Below, one piece after another: positions 9,585 through 17,816 of a stretch of 64,000 bases of DNA (position 1 is the first letter of the stretch; each line of letters opens with the position of its first letter). The position numbers were made by a program, and so were the translations under genes. The notes under the pieces are model-generated. The model saw only the letters and a program-made list of their open reading frames with translations. It was not told where the DNA came from and searched no databases. This DNA comes from JACADW01 sp963747985 (GTDB taxonomy: Bacteria; Acidobacteriota; UBA6911). Location: the NCBI GenBank assembly GCA_963747985.1, contig CAVVHG010000007.1:124001-188000 (forward strand), given 5' to 3'.

Positions 9585-10760
9585 TCACCAGGGGATGCGC
9601 GCCTGGGATCTCCTCGGCAACGGCAGGAACACGTCTCGAGCATGCGGGACAAGCCTGATTGCATTTTCGGGACACTGCAGTTCGCACTGGCCGCAACCGA
9701 TGCACTTCCGCGAGTCTATACTCGCGCTGTCGTCAACCAGCGTGATCGCCTGCACGGGGCAGAAGCCGATGCATGTGCTGCAGGCATTGCAGAGCGAGGC
9801 GTCGGAAATCTGAGCCTCGAAGTACGATCTGAAACGCAGCGGCGTGATGGCACGGCTGTATGAACCCAGAACTCCGCAGCAGTCCCAGCAGCAATTGCAG
9901 ATCGCGACCTCAGGTTGGTCCACATCCTCGTTCTCGTGGAAGACCTGGTGAACGACGCCCTTCTGCTGAAGTGAGCGGACGAGCGCTGTTGCTTCATCCT
10001 TGGATATGAGGCGCCCCGCGCCGTACTTAGCCGCGTGCTGAGACATCGGACCGATCACGATGCAGGATTGAGGAGGCAACTCGAGTCGGCACGGCTCGTC
10101 GATCATCTTGTGATACTGCCTGCAGAAACAGTGGACCACGGCGATACTGCCGGCAGCCCCGTGCTTTTCGATGAGTTGTTGAACGGTCTTCCCGGGATAG
10201 ATCTTCATCGGTTCGACGCGTAGGGTCTCCCCTACCGGGATCGTCCTGGTCGAGGTTCTCTCGCCCGCGGCCAAAACGCTCTGCGCCGGTCTCGGGTTCT
10301 TCTTATACATTCGGCTCAGCAGGATGCGCAGCGGGAAAACGTTCAGCCTCCCCCAGGACTTGAACAACTCGTCGAGGCGCCTGGCAAACTCCCGTTTTTC
10401 CGGTGTCATTTGCCCGTCGCACAGGTAGGTCTCAAACCACCCCACCATGATGCCGGCAAGGGAGAAGCCCTCGTCCCCGTTGTCGTGCTGCGGTGAGATG
10501 GGGCCCTTACGGATCAGGGCTTCGAACAGGAGATCGAACTCCTCTTCCGGGAGTTGGCTCACCGAGGCTGCCTCTGCGCGAGTGAAAGGCTTGGTGCCCA
10601 ATCGGACGAGGAAATCGGCCTCTTCGCGCGTGAGTGCGACGTCGAAACAATCCAGGAGCGGCCTCGTGATCGGAAAGGGGTGGCGGTGGCGTGTATTCAT
10701 CATCCCTATCAGCTTGCGAAGGGTCTTCTCCCGCTGCGGTGACATCCTGGATTTCGTCAT
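9585..10760 (-). CDS. 4Fe-4S dicluster iron-sulfur protein with Cys-rich domain
   Basis: A 391-residue protein. The first ~110 residues are helical and look like a winged-helix or adaptor region (LTREEADFLVRLGTKPFTRA). Two cysteine-rich stretches follow (CFCRQYHKMIDEPC and ICNCCWDCCGVLG). The C-terminus holds two classic ferredoxin motifs, CNACSTCIGFCPVQAI and CIGCGQCELQCPENAI, each with four cysteines for a 4Fe-4S cluster. Such proteins pass electrons to or from an unidentified partner; none is encoded next to it. The start is ATG 10760, five bases after GGAGAG. This composite architecture occurs in anaerobes and facultative bacteria, so the protein may act under low oxygen. Confidence 0.82.
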   Translation of the reverse strand: MTKSRMSPQREKTLRKLIGMMNTRHRHPFPITRPLLDCFDVALTREEADFLVRLGTKPFTRAEAASVSQLPEEEFDLLFEALIRKGPISPQHDNGDEGFSLAGIMVGWFETYLCDGQMTPEKREFARRLDELFKSWGRLNVFPLRILLSRMYKKNPRPAQSVLAAGERTSTRTIPVGETLRVEPMKIYPGKTVQQLIEKHGAAGSIAVVHCFCRQYHKMIDEPCRLELPPQSCIVIGPMSQHAAKYGAGRLISKDEATALVRSLQQKGVVHQVFHENEDVDQPEVAICNCCWDCCGVLGSYSRAITPLRFRSYFEAQISDASLCNACSTCIGFCPVQAITLVDDSASIDSRKCIGCGQCELQCPENAIRLVPHARDVFLPLPRRSQARIPW

Positions 10761-10819
10761 GGCTGCTCTCCGCGCCAGGCCCAGTCTGTTGGAGCCGGCT
10801 CTACAAACCTGTCTTCATT

Positions 10820-11932
10820 TTACGCCCGCGCAGCTTTGATCTTCGGGAAATAGAGCCAGAGGTGGCCCAGGTTGTCATTCTCCCCGAAGATAATCTGCCC
10901 GTCGCGCCCGGTGACCGCGTCACCGAACACATAACCGTAGCGCCGGCGCTCAATGACCGACAGGGCGACACCCAGGTTTGACATCTGGCCGCCTTCCGGA
11001 TCGTAACAAAACATTTTGGCGAGCTCCGGGCCGCAGAATCCGAATACCCGGCCGTCGAACGTCACGGCCATCGGTCCGACGGGCTTCAACATCGTCTGGC
11101 CGAGCGGGCGGCTGAATCCCTTGTTTTCATCGAATGAGAAGAGGCGCCCCTCCCCATCAGCGGTGTAAAGCAGGCCGGTCTGCTTGTCCCTGGCCCAGAG
11201 AAGCGGAGCTTTGCCCCAGGTCCCGTCAGGCAGGACGAAAGCCCTGCGCCGCAGACTGCGGGTGCGGGGAGCATAGCTCCAGAGGTGGGAATTCCCATCC
11301 AGGCCGACGATCGACCCCGAAGCAGTCCGGGCAATCCGGCCGTTCCCGGGCACCTCACCGAGGATCTCGATCTTCGAGGAGGCGGGATCGGCGCTGAACA
11401 AGTGCCCCGAGGTGATACCGATGACTGTGCCGGACGACGGCTCCGTGACCGCATGCACGATCGTCTCCCCACGAACCGCCGGGCCGAAATCCTGAAACGG
11501 CGGCCGCTCGAACCCCCACTCCTGGATGCAGTCGTACGGCAGAGGCTGCAGCTTCGCGGCCAGAATGCGCCCGCCGTCCTGCCAGCCGTTGACACATGCC
11601 AGGACCTTTTCTTTCCCACAGCAAACGGCTGCGCAGTCCGTCGCACCATCGATGGCTTTAAGGTCGAAGACCATGCCGGTCGCTCCGTGGAACATGGCCA
11701 CGAACACGTGTGAACGGTGACCGCTGGTTCCGCCGTAGATAATTCCCTCCGGGGTCGCATCCAGGGCTGTGATGCGGCTCTCATCCGCTACGATGGGGAT
11801 CGAGGCGCCGGGGAAGCTGGTGGGGAATGCCACCATGGTGCCTTCCTTCATGAAGGTTCCGTGGGTGATCTCCTCCATCAGGGCCTTCGCCTCGGGTGAA
11901 TTCATGTCATATTTCTTTTTCTGTTCGCTCAT
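10820..11932 (-). CDS. Beta-propeller-like protein, cytoplasmic
   Basis: A 370-residue protein with repeated propeller-blade-like segments (ITALDATPEGIIYGGTSG, TGLLYTADGEGRLFSFDEN, AVTGRDGQIIFGEND). It has no signal peptide. The start is ATG 11932, which has GGGAGG upstream and lies 11 bases after the stop of the Tat-exported propeller gene. The two genes are paralogous in style and probably co-transcribed, yet only the upstream one carries an export leader. The function is not known; the blades resemble SMP-30/PQQ-type propellers only in general form. Confidence 0.68.
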   Translation of the reverse strand: MSEQKKKYDMNSPEAKALMEEITHGTFMKEGTMVAFPTSFPGASIPIVADESRITALDATPEGIIYGGTSGHRSHVFVAMFHGATGMVFDLKAIDGATDCAAVCCGKEKVLACVNGWQDGGRILAAKLQPLPYDCIQEWGFERPPFQDFGPAVRGETIVHAVTEPSSGTVIGITSGHLFSADPASSKIEILGEVPGNGRIARTASGSIVGLDGNSHLWSYAPRTRSLRRRAFVLPDGTWGKAPLLWARDKQTGLLYTADGEGRLFSFDENKGFSRPLGQTMLKPVGPMAVTFDGRVFGFCGPELAKMFCYDPEGGQMSNLGVALSVIERRRYGYVFGDAVTGRDGQIIFGENDNLGHLWLYFPKIKAARA

Positions 11933-11943
11933 GGCCAGCCTCC

Positions 11944-13305
11944 CTATCCCCACATCCGGATTGGCAAGTGGGCGTTCTGTTTCTTTCGATCCGCCGGCAT
12001 CTCGACCTTGAAGATGCCCGACGGGTGCGAGCCAACGTGCCCGAAGAAGAGATCGCCGTTGTGGTCCACGGCACCGCGCGAAACGTACTGCGCGAACTCC
12101 TTCGGATGCTCGAGGCGTGTTACCTCTTCCCGCTTCAATGTGGCTGGATTCAGCCTCCACACCACACCCTCGCGATCCTTGTGCCCGGCAGGCATCGGGT
12201 TGTACACGGGGTCCTTCCAGCGCGATGCCACGTAGTAGAGCTGACCGTCGGCAGCGAAGGTGAGGCCACCGCAGTGATCCACGAAGGTGTCCACCGACAC
12301 GCTGGGATCCCGCTTCTGCGTTGCCGGTCCCAGATCCTCGATTCGGGGCCATTCCCCCTCGTCTGGCCAGATACGCATCAGGTACGAGTTGGCGATCCAC
12401 GTTACGGCGTAGACGCAGTCCCCGGTGGGGGCCGGAGCCACGTCGTAAAACACGCTGTGGAACCCGGTCTGGAATTGCGGATTGTGAGGCACGACAAAGG
12501 GTGAATATTCCAGTCGCCCTGTTTCCGGAGTGTAGCGGACCAGTTGTCCGTAATCGCTGGTGGTCCACACGCGGTGCTTCTTGTCCAGGAACAGAGCCTG
12601 TGAGTTGACCGAGCCGATCCTTCCCATGTCGCGGCGGGTCCGCTTCCTCAAATCGTAAATGATGAAGTGGTCCCGGGGGTAACTCAGCGCGTAGAGCAGT
12701 CCGCGCTCCTCATCGTGCAGCAGGCAGCGGCAGCCCTCCTTCGGGATCAAAGTATCCCACCACTTGATCTCATCTGTCCTCGTGTCGAAAGCAAGCAATG
12801 CGCTGCCCCGGAAGCAGCGCTTCTCATCGTGCCATGAAAGCCAGGGCGAGTATGCGGGCTGGTCGATCGGGGGGCCGGAGAGATGGGTGGCCATATAGAG
12901 AATGCCGTCGTGCATCGACGGCGCAAAGCTGTAGTGGATCTTGCACTGCGTCGCGCGGCCGGAATCGCCGGGATCGTCGACTTTCTCGTCGACGGCGAAA
13001 AGATAGTCCAGGTCGTCCTTCTGTTCGTTGTACCGGACGACCTTGACTACGCCGCCCGGGACGCTCTCAGCACAGGCGGCGGCGTAAATCCGCCCGTCCG
13101 GTCCGACCGAAAGCGACCAGCACGTGTCCGACTCCGGAGCCTTACTGAACTCGTACCACTTGACCGCATACGGGCGGCCCTGCGCCTGAGCGTCAGATCC
13201 GGACCCGGAACCCAACAAGTCGGCGATCGGCGACAGGCTCGCCGCGGCTGTAGCCAGTCCCGCGTTGGTTTTGAGGAACTGACGTCTGCCCATTGACCAT
13301 GTCAT
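11944..13305 (-). CDS. Tat-exported beta-propeller protein
   Basis: A 453-residue protein. MGRRQFLKTNAGLATAAASL is a clear twin-arginine signal. The mature part has propeller-like repeats (WSLSVGPDGRIYAAACA, LLAFDTRTDEIKWWDT, DHCGGLTFAADGQLYYVAS, RGAVDHNGDLFFGHVGSHPSGIF). The start at 13305 has AGGAGG six bases ahead; a second Met four codons later begins the RR motif. It is the first gene of a two-gene unit with the leaderless propeller gene downstream. No catalytic motif was recognised. Possible roles are a periplasmic sugar- or lactone-binding or oxidising protein; the neighbouring fucosidase hints at glycan use, but that is inference. Confidence 0.72.
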   Translation of the reverse strand: MTWSMGRRQFLKTNAGLATAAASLSPIADLLGSGSGSDAQAQGRPYAVKWYEFSKAPESDTCWSLSVGPDGRIYAAACAESVPGGVVKVVRYNEQKDDLDYLFAVDEKVDDPGDSGRATQCKIHYSFAPSMHDGILYMATHLSGPPIDQPAYSPWLSWHDEKRCFRGSALLAFDTRTDEIKWWDTLIPKEGCRCLLHDEERGLLYALSYPRDHFIIYDLRKRTRRDMGRIGSVNSQALFLDKKHRVWTTSDYGQLVRYTPETGRLEYSPFVVPHNPQFQTGFHSVFYDVAPAPTGDCVYAVTWIANSYLMRIWPDEGEWPRIEDLGPATQKRDPSVSVDTFVDHCGGLTFAADGQLYYVASRWKDPVYNPMPAGHKDREGVVWRLNPATLKREEVTRLEHPKEFAQYVSRGAVDHNGDLFFGHVGSHPSGIFKVEMPADRKKQNAHLPIRMWG

Positions 13306-13353
13306 CGGAAACCTCCTTTTCTTGTCTACGTGACAGCAGAAACGCGCTCTCTC

Positions 13354-14988
13354 TTACAGCTTTTGAAGCAGTATGTCACCCGATCCAGCTCCGCCGACCG
13401 CCGCCCGTATCCGCACGCGTTGCCCAATTCCGGGTATTGTCAGGATGAAGGCGTCGGTGCGACCCTTCTCCGGACGCAACAGGGCCGGTTGTGGAATCCC
13501 GCCCAGCAAAGCGACGGCGTCGATGACCTTGAAGGGATGCCCCCCTTCGGGTACGAACCTGAGACGATATTGGGTGGCCGCATCAATCTTCTTCGAAATG
13601 TCCAGATCGACTTTCCCGTTCGTCCATCTTCCGACCGCATCTGCTGCCCAAAGCTGCACCGGGTCGTTCCAAGCGGGAGGCGGCGCGGCGTTGGTGGCGA
13701 ATACGGCCATCCGACGGATCACGGGAGTTGCGGCAACCTTTGTGCATCTCAGGCGCAGGGCCTCGAGAATTGGCGGCTCAAAGGGCTGGATCCGCATCTG
13801 GCCGATGGCCGTTCCGGAGCCGAGAGGAACCCATTTCCTGTCTGCCAGGCCTTCCAGAACATACTCCCTGACACGTTCGCCCTGGCCGATTTCCTCCTGC
13901 AGAACGACGTGATCGACCCGAGCCGGCGGTTCGAGCTTGAGCTCAATCGTGTTGCCCGATCCTCGCGTCTCTGCGACGCTGTGGCCGAAACGCCGCCGGA
14001 CCTCGCTGCCGAATTCCCGGGCACGCGCGGCATCAGCCGCCGGGATCAGGCCGCTCCGGTCGGGCGTCAGGTTGATCAGCAGGTTTGCTCCTCGGCCCAC
14101 TGAGCGATAGTAGATGTCCATCAGCTGATCGAGCGACAGGATCCGGCGCTGGTTCGTGGTGTTCCAGAACCAGTTGGGCCGGCGCATCGACACATCAACC
14201 TCGTCAGGCAGCCAGACGTCGCCGTCAGGGTCTCCGTGCATGGCGGTCGCGATCCCTGTCCTGGCATCGCTTGCCGGGATGGCATTCCAGGCAGGGTAGG
14301 GAGCGACTCCCATCTCGTTCCCGACCCAGCGGATGGTGGCGTGGGGGCCCTGGAAGATCATCGCGTCGGGTGCATATTTCCGCAGGATATCTCCCACCGG
14401 AACGACCTGGCTGCCGTCAAACCAGATCTCGACAATGGGCCCGTAGTTCGTCAGCAGTTCTGTCAGTTGCTTCCGGTACAGGGCATCGTACGCCTTTTGC
14501 TCCTCGGGAGTCTTGCAGTGCCCTCCCATCCCGACGCCATGTCTCGTATCCTGGGGTGAAAGGTAGATTCCAAGTTTGATCCCCCGTTTCCTGCAGGAAG
14601 CGGAAAGGTCGGCCATCACGTCGCCTTTCCCGCCACGCCAGGGGGTACTCCTGATGCCGTATTCAGTGGTTCCGGTCTGCCACATGCAGAAACCGCCGAC
14701 ATGTTTTGCCACGAACACGATGTATTTCGCGCCCATGCTCACGGCCGTTTCCACCCATTGGTCGGTGTCGAGCTTCTCGGGGTTGATGTTCGCGAGCGGA
14801 GTTGACAGGTCGTCGTACTCGCGATCCTGCCAGGTATTCGGGGCGAAGTGGATGAACATCCCCAGTGCAAGGTCCTGCCAGGCCTGCTGCTGCGGGCCGG
14901 GGAGAGCCATGTGAGCCGGCGGCGAGCCTCCCTGCTGCATTCCGAGTACCGGAAGAAGGATGGCTGTGGCAACGAAACGATCAAGCAT
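13354..14988 (-). CDS. Exported GH29 alpha-L-fucosidase
   Basis: A 544-residue glycoside hydrolase. The start is ATG 14988, four bases after GGAGG, giving a signal peptide (MLDRFVATAILLPVLG). The GH29 catalytic domain shows LGMFIHFAPNTW at its beginning, YIVFVAKHVGGFCMW, and the nucleophile Asp in VEIWFDGSQVV near residue 210. A C-terminal beta-sandwich of about 150 residues (VVLQEEIGQGERVREYVLEG) looks like a carbohydrate-binding domain. The enzyme releases alpha-L-fucose from glycans in the periplasm or outside the cell. It ends 48 bases upstream of the propeller genes on the same strand, so co-transcription is plausible. Confidence 0.9.
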   Translation of the reverse strand: MLDRFVATAILLPVLGMQQGGSPPAHMALPGPQQQAWQDLALGMFIHFAPNTWQDREYDDLSTPLANINPEKLDTDQWVETAVSMGAKYIVFVAKHVGGFCMWQTGTTEYGIRSTPWRGGKGDVMADLSASCRKRGIKLGIYLSPQDTRHGVGMGGHCKTPEEQKAYDALYRKQLTELLTNYGPIVEIWFDGSQVVPVGDILRKYAPDAMIFQGPHATIRWVGNEMGVAPYPAWNAIPASDARTGIATAMHGDPDGDVWLPDEVDVSMRRPNWFWNTTNQRRILSLDQLMDIYYRSVGRGANLLINLTPDRSGLIPAADAARAREFGSEVRRRFGHSVAETRGSGNTIELKLEPPARVDHVVLQEEIGQGERVREYVLEGLADRKWVPLGSGTAIGQMRIQPFEPPILEALRLRCTKVAATPVIRRMAVFATNAAPPPAWNDPVQLWAADAVGRWTNGKVDLDISKKIDAATQYRLRFVPEGGHPFKVIDAVALLGGIPQPALLRPEKGRTDAFILTIPGIGQRVRIRAAVGGAGSGDILLQKL

Positions 14989-15407
14989 CTGTCCTCCAGC
15001 TCGCTCAGAGAGCGACGAGGAAGCAGCCGGTCGACGGCAGACCGCAAGGCGGCGCGACCTCATTATATCCAAAGCGCAAGGTTCGGACGGTGTTTCATGT
15101 GTTAGAAATCTGCGGCGCGACGCGGACCTCGGTATCGGAATCGGGGTCGGTCTCGGAATCGAATGGGTGGCAACCTTAATTCCAGGATCCGCTGGCCAAC
15201 CTCGATTTCGAATGCCGATACCGATCGCGACGCCGATTCTGATCCCGACATCGAGCCCTGTTCGCCCGGGCTTTTAGGTTGCGAATAATCTCTTCCTGTC
15301 GTTGTATCCTATGGTGGAAAATCCGGCTGGAGTTCAGGCAGCCGACTCTCGTGACATGGTCGGCGACGGAGCGGAGGGCTGACAGGATCTTTCAGGGAGC
15401 GTTGACA
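14989..15407. other. 419-bp divergent intergenic region
   Basis: The space between the fucosidase and the SPFH gene contains no credible gene. It holds the third locus of the degenerate 6-bp-period repeat, here as two arms in opposite orientation (15125-15258). The final 100 bases before 15408 must hold the SPFH promoter; no clear promoter boxes were identified. Confidence 0.55.
15125..15258. repeat. Degenerate 6-bp-period repeat, locus 3, inverted pair
   Basis: The left arm reads CTCGGTATCGGAATCGGGG and onward; the right arm, read on the minus strand, begins CTCGATGTCGGGATCAGAAT and ends near a TTCGAA core. The minus-strand reading of the right arm matches locus 4 (60718-60790) over roughly 50 bases apart from scattered substitutions. 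The two arms could pair to form a long imperfect hairpin. Confidence 0.65.
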
Positions 15408-16520
15408 ATGAACATATGGGATAAGGTGCGTGGCGAGTTTGTCGACATCGTCCAGTGGATCGATGACACCAATGACACGATCGTGTACCGGTTTGAGCGC
15501 TACAACAATCAGATCAAGTACGGCGCGCAGCTCACCGTGCGTGAAGGACAGGCGGCGGTGTTTGTGAACGAGGGCCAGATCGCCGACGTTTTCAGGCCCG
15601 GCATGTACTCGCTCGAGACCAAGAACCTTCCCATTCTTTCGACCCTCCAGGGATGGAAGTACGGGTTCAACAGCCCATTCATGGCCGAGGTCTATTTCTG
15701 CTCCACACGGCAGTTCACGGACCTGAAGTGGGGTACCATGAATCCCATCATGCTGCGGGATGCTGAATTCGGGCCCATTCGCCTGCGTGCTTTCGGCACC
15801 TACGTGATCCGCGTGAAAGATCCAGCCGTTCTCATCCGTCAGATTGTCGGGACAGACGGGCACTTCACGGTTGAGGAGATCATCAACCAGCTGCGCAACT
15901 TCATCGTTTCCCGCTTCGCCGAAGTTGTCGGGCAAAGCAAGATCCCGGTGCTTGACATGGCGGCGAACTACGGCGAGTTGGGCAATTTCCTGACCGCGAA
16001 GATCGCGCCCGAGTTCGAGGGCTATGGGCTGGAGCTGACCAAGCTGCTGGTCGAAAACATATCGCTGCCGCCGGCGGTGGAGGAAGCGCTCGACAAGAGA
16101 ACCAGCATGGGTGTCGTCGGAAACCTCGCGGCCTACACGCAGTTCAACATCGCCAACTCGATACCTGATGCCGCCAAGAATCCTGGAGGTCTGGCAGCGG
16201 CCGGTGCCGGCCTGGGCATGGGAATGGCGATGGCTGCGCCGATCGGGCAGGCCCTCTCGGGCCAGCAGCAGGCGGGTGCCGCCGCGATCGGAACCCCTCC
16301 TCCCATCCCTGCAGCTGCCGCGTACTTTGTCGCTGTCGGAGGACAACAGTCCGGGCCCTTCGACATGCAGGCGCTCGCGTCGCAGGCAGCAACAGGGCGA
16401 TTGACCCCCCAGACGCTCGTATGGATCCAGGGCATGGCTCAGTGGACCCCGGCAGGACAGGTCCCGGCCCTGGCCGGGATCTTTGCTGCAGCACCTCCTC
16501 CTCTTCCGCCCAATGCCTGA
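15408..16520 (+). CDS. SPFH-domain protein with C-terminal GYF_2 domain
   Basis: A 370-residue protein. Residues about 25-250 form an SPFH (band 7/stomatin-like) domain of the soluble YdjI/virion-core type (VREGQAAVFVNEGQIADVF, RLRAFGTYVIRVKD). A Gly/Ala/Met-rich linker follows near 270-300, then a GYF_2 domain (YFVAVGGQQSGPFDMQALA, with QTLVWIQGMAQWTPAG). There is no signal peptide or membrane segment. The start is ATG 15408 behind GGGAG; the frame remains open upstream. The next gene begins just after its stop and encodes a membrane-anchored zinc-ribbon protein, a pairing that suggests a shared complex. Such SPFH-GYF proteins are thought to scaffold membrane or phage-shock-like responses. 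Confidence 0.85.
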   Translation: MNIWDKVRGEFVDIVQWIDDTNDTIVYRFERYNNQIKYGAQLTVREGQAAVFVNEGQIADVFRPGMYSLETKNLPILSTLQGWKYGFNSPFMAEVYFCSTRQFTDLKWGTMNPIMLRDAEFGPIRLRAFGTYVIRVKDPAVLIRQIVGTDGHFTVEEIINQLRNFIVSRFAEVVGQSKIPVLDMAANYGELGNFLTAKIAPEFEGYGLELTKLLVENISLPPAVEEALDKRTSMGVVGNLAAYTQFNIANSIPDAAKNPGGLAAAGAGLGMGMAMAAPIGQALSGQQQAGAAAIGTPPPIPAAAAYFVAVGGQQSGPFDMQALASQAATGRLTPQTLVWIQGMAQWTPAGQVPALAGIFAAAPPPLPPNA

Positions 16521-16530
16521 GGGCGTTCGG

Positions 16531-17682
16531 ATGCCAGGGACCGAGGCTGATTTGCCAGGAAACCGGGACGATCGCCCGAGCCAGGCGGAGCCCACCGGCA
16601 GGAAGCAATATCCGTGTGGCCGATGCGGCGCGAAGCTCGATTTCGCACCCGGCACTTCCGCGTTGAAGTGTCCTTACTGCGGCTTCGAAAACCCGATCCC
16701 GAAATCGGAAACACCGGTGGAGGAGCAGGACTACCGGTCGTTTCTCGAGCAGGCAGCCAACGAGAAGGAAACCCACGAAGCTCATCGTGTCAAATGCGAC
16801 AAGTGTGGTGCCGAGACGACAATGCCTCCTGAGGTCACGTCCGGTATCTGTCCGTTCTGCGGGGCGAACATGGTGTTCTCCGGAGAAACGTCGCGTCTGA
16901 TCAAACCGGAAGGGCTGTTGCCGTTCAAGTACACGAGTAACGCCGCCTTCGAAGCCGTCCGCCGCTGGATCAGGGGACTCTGGTTCGCTCCGGGAGATTT
17001 GAAGCAGTACGCACGATCGGACAGCAGACTCGCGGGAGTCTACATCCCTTACTGGACCTATGACAGCGACACGACGACCTCCTACACGGGCGAGCGTGGC
17101 GACTACTACTACACGACGGAAACCTACATCGCCAACGAAAATGGACGTCAGGTGACGCGCACCCGCCAGGTGCGCCACACGCGCTGGACACCGGCAAGTG
17201 GCACTGTCCGGAAGAGTTTTGACGACATCCTGATCCTGGCCAGCAAATCACTCCCTGCCAGGTACACCGACAGCCTGGAGCCTTGGGATCTCGAAAACCT
17301 CGTGCCTTATGCAGATGACTACCTGAGCGGGTTTCGTGCGGAGAGCTACCAGGTTCCCCTGGCGGAAGGATTCGAGGAGGCAAAAGCAGTGATGGCCTCC
17401 GCCATCCGCGAAAGCATCCGAAGCGACATCGGCGGGGACGAGCAGAGGATTCATTCGGAAGACACCCGGTACGGCAAGATCACCTTCAAGCACATCCTTC
17501 TCCCTGTCTGGATGAGCGCATACCGGTTCCGGGACAGGGTGTTCCGCATCCTCATCAATGGCCGCACGGGCGAGGTCCAGGGGGAGCGGCCGTACAGCCC
17601 GTGGAAGATCGCAGGGGCAGTCCTGCTCGGCCTGATCGTCGTCCTCGTCATCGTCCTGATTTCCATGTCGAAACAGGGGTGA
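16531..17682 (+). CDS. Double zinc-ribbon protein with C-terminal membrane anchor
   Basis: About 383 residues. Two zinc ribbons are visible: YPCGRCGAKLDF with LKCPYCGFENP, and VKCDKCGAETTM with GICPFCGANMVF. A long soluble domain follows, with the repeated Tyr/Thr motif YWTYDSDTTTSYTGERGDYY. A single C-terminal transmembrane helix (IAGAVLLGLIVVLVIVLISM) ends the protein, so the ribbons face the cytoplasm. ATG 16531 is chosen because GAGGG lies seven bases ahead; ATG 16513 overlaps the SPFH stop and has no ribosome site. It is coupled to the SPFH-GYF gene, its probable partner. The function is unknown. Confidence 0.8.
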   Translation: MPGTEADLPGNRDDRPSQAEPTGRKQYPCGRCGAKLDFAPGTSALKCPYCGFENPIPKSETPVEEQDYRSFLEQAANEKETHEAHRVKCDKCGAETTMPPEVTSGICPFCGANMVFSGETSRLIKPEGLLPFKYTSNAAFEAVRRWIRGLWFAPGDLKQYARSDSRLAGVYIPYWTYDSDTTTSYTGERGDYYYTTETYIANENGRQVTRTRQVRHTRWTPASGTVRKSFDDILILASKSLPARYTDSLEPWDLENLVPYADDYLSGFRAESYQVPLAEGFEEAKAVMASAIRESIRSDIGGDEQRIHSEDTRYGKITFKHILLPVWMSAYRFRDRVFRILINGRTGEVQGERPYSPWKIAGAVLLGLIVVLVIVLISMSKQG

Positions 17683-17716
17683 GTCAGGCGATGCCCCGAA
17701 CCGGTGAAGACGGCTT

Positions 17717-17790
17717 TACCGCAAAGACGCAGAGGCCGCAGAGTTACTTGTGTGGGCTTCCCTCTGCGGTTTTTGCGCCTCTGCGGTGAG
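17717..17790. repeat. CCGCAGAG-type inverted repeat, copy 2
   Basis: Between two convergent genes, an arm beginning ACCGCAAAGACGCAGAGG faces an arm ending GCGCCTCTGCGGTGAG. About 21 of 26 positions can pair around an 18-base loop. The copy at 9473-9565 is a diverged relative. It may act as a bidirectional transcription end, but its recurrence points to a dispersed element. Confidence 0.65.
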
Positions 17791-17816
17791 ATCCTTTCCA
17801 ATGTTGCGGCAGGCTG

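Noticed and set aside
15125..15258. CRISPR or tandem-repeat array
   Set aside because: The hexamer units are degenerate and lack spacers of constant length; there are no cas genes. Better described as a dispersed repeat.
15309..16655. Long minus-strand ORFs opposite the SPFH and zinc-ribbon genes
   Set aside because: Shadows in high-GC DNA; the plus-strand proteins have recognisable domains.
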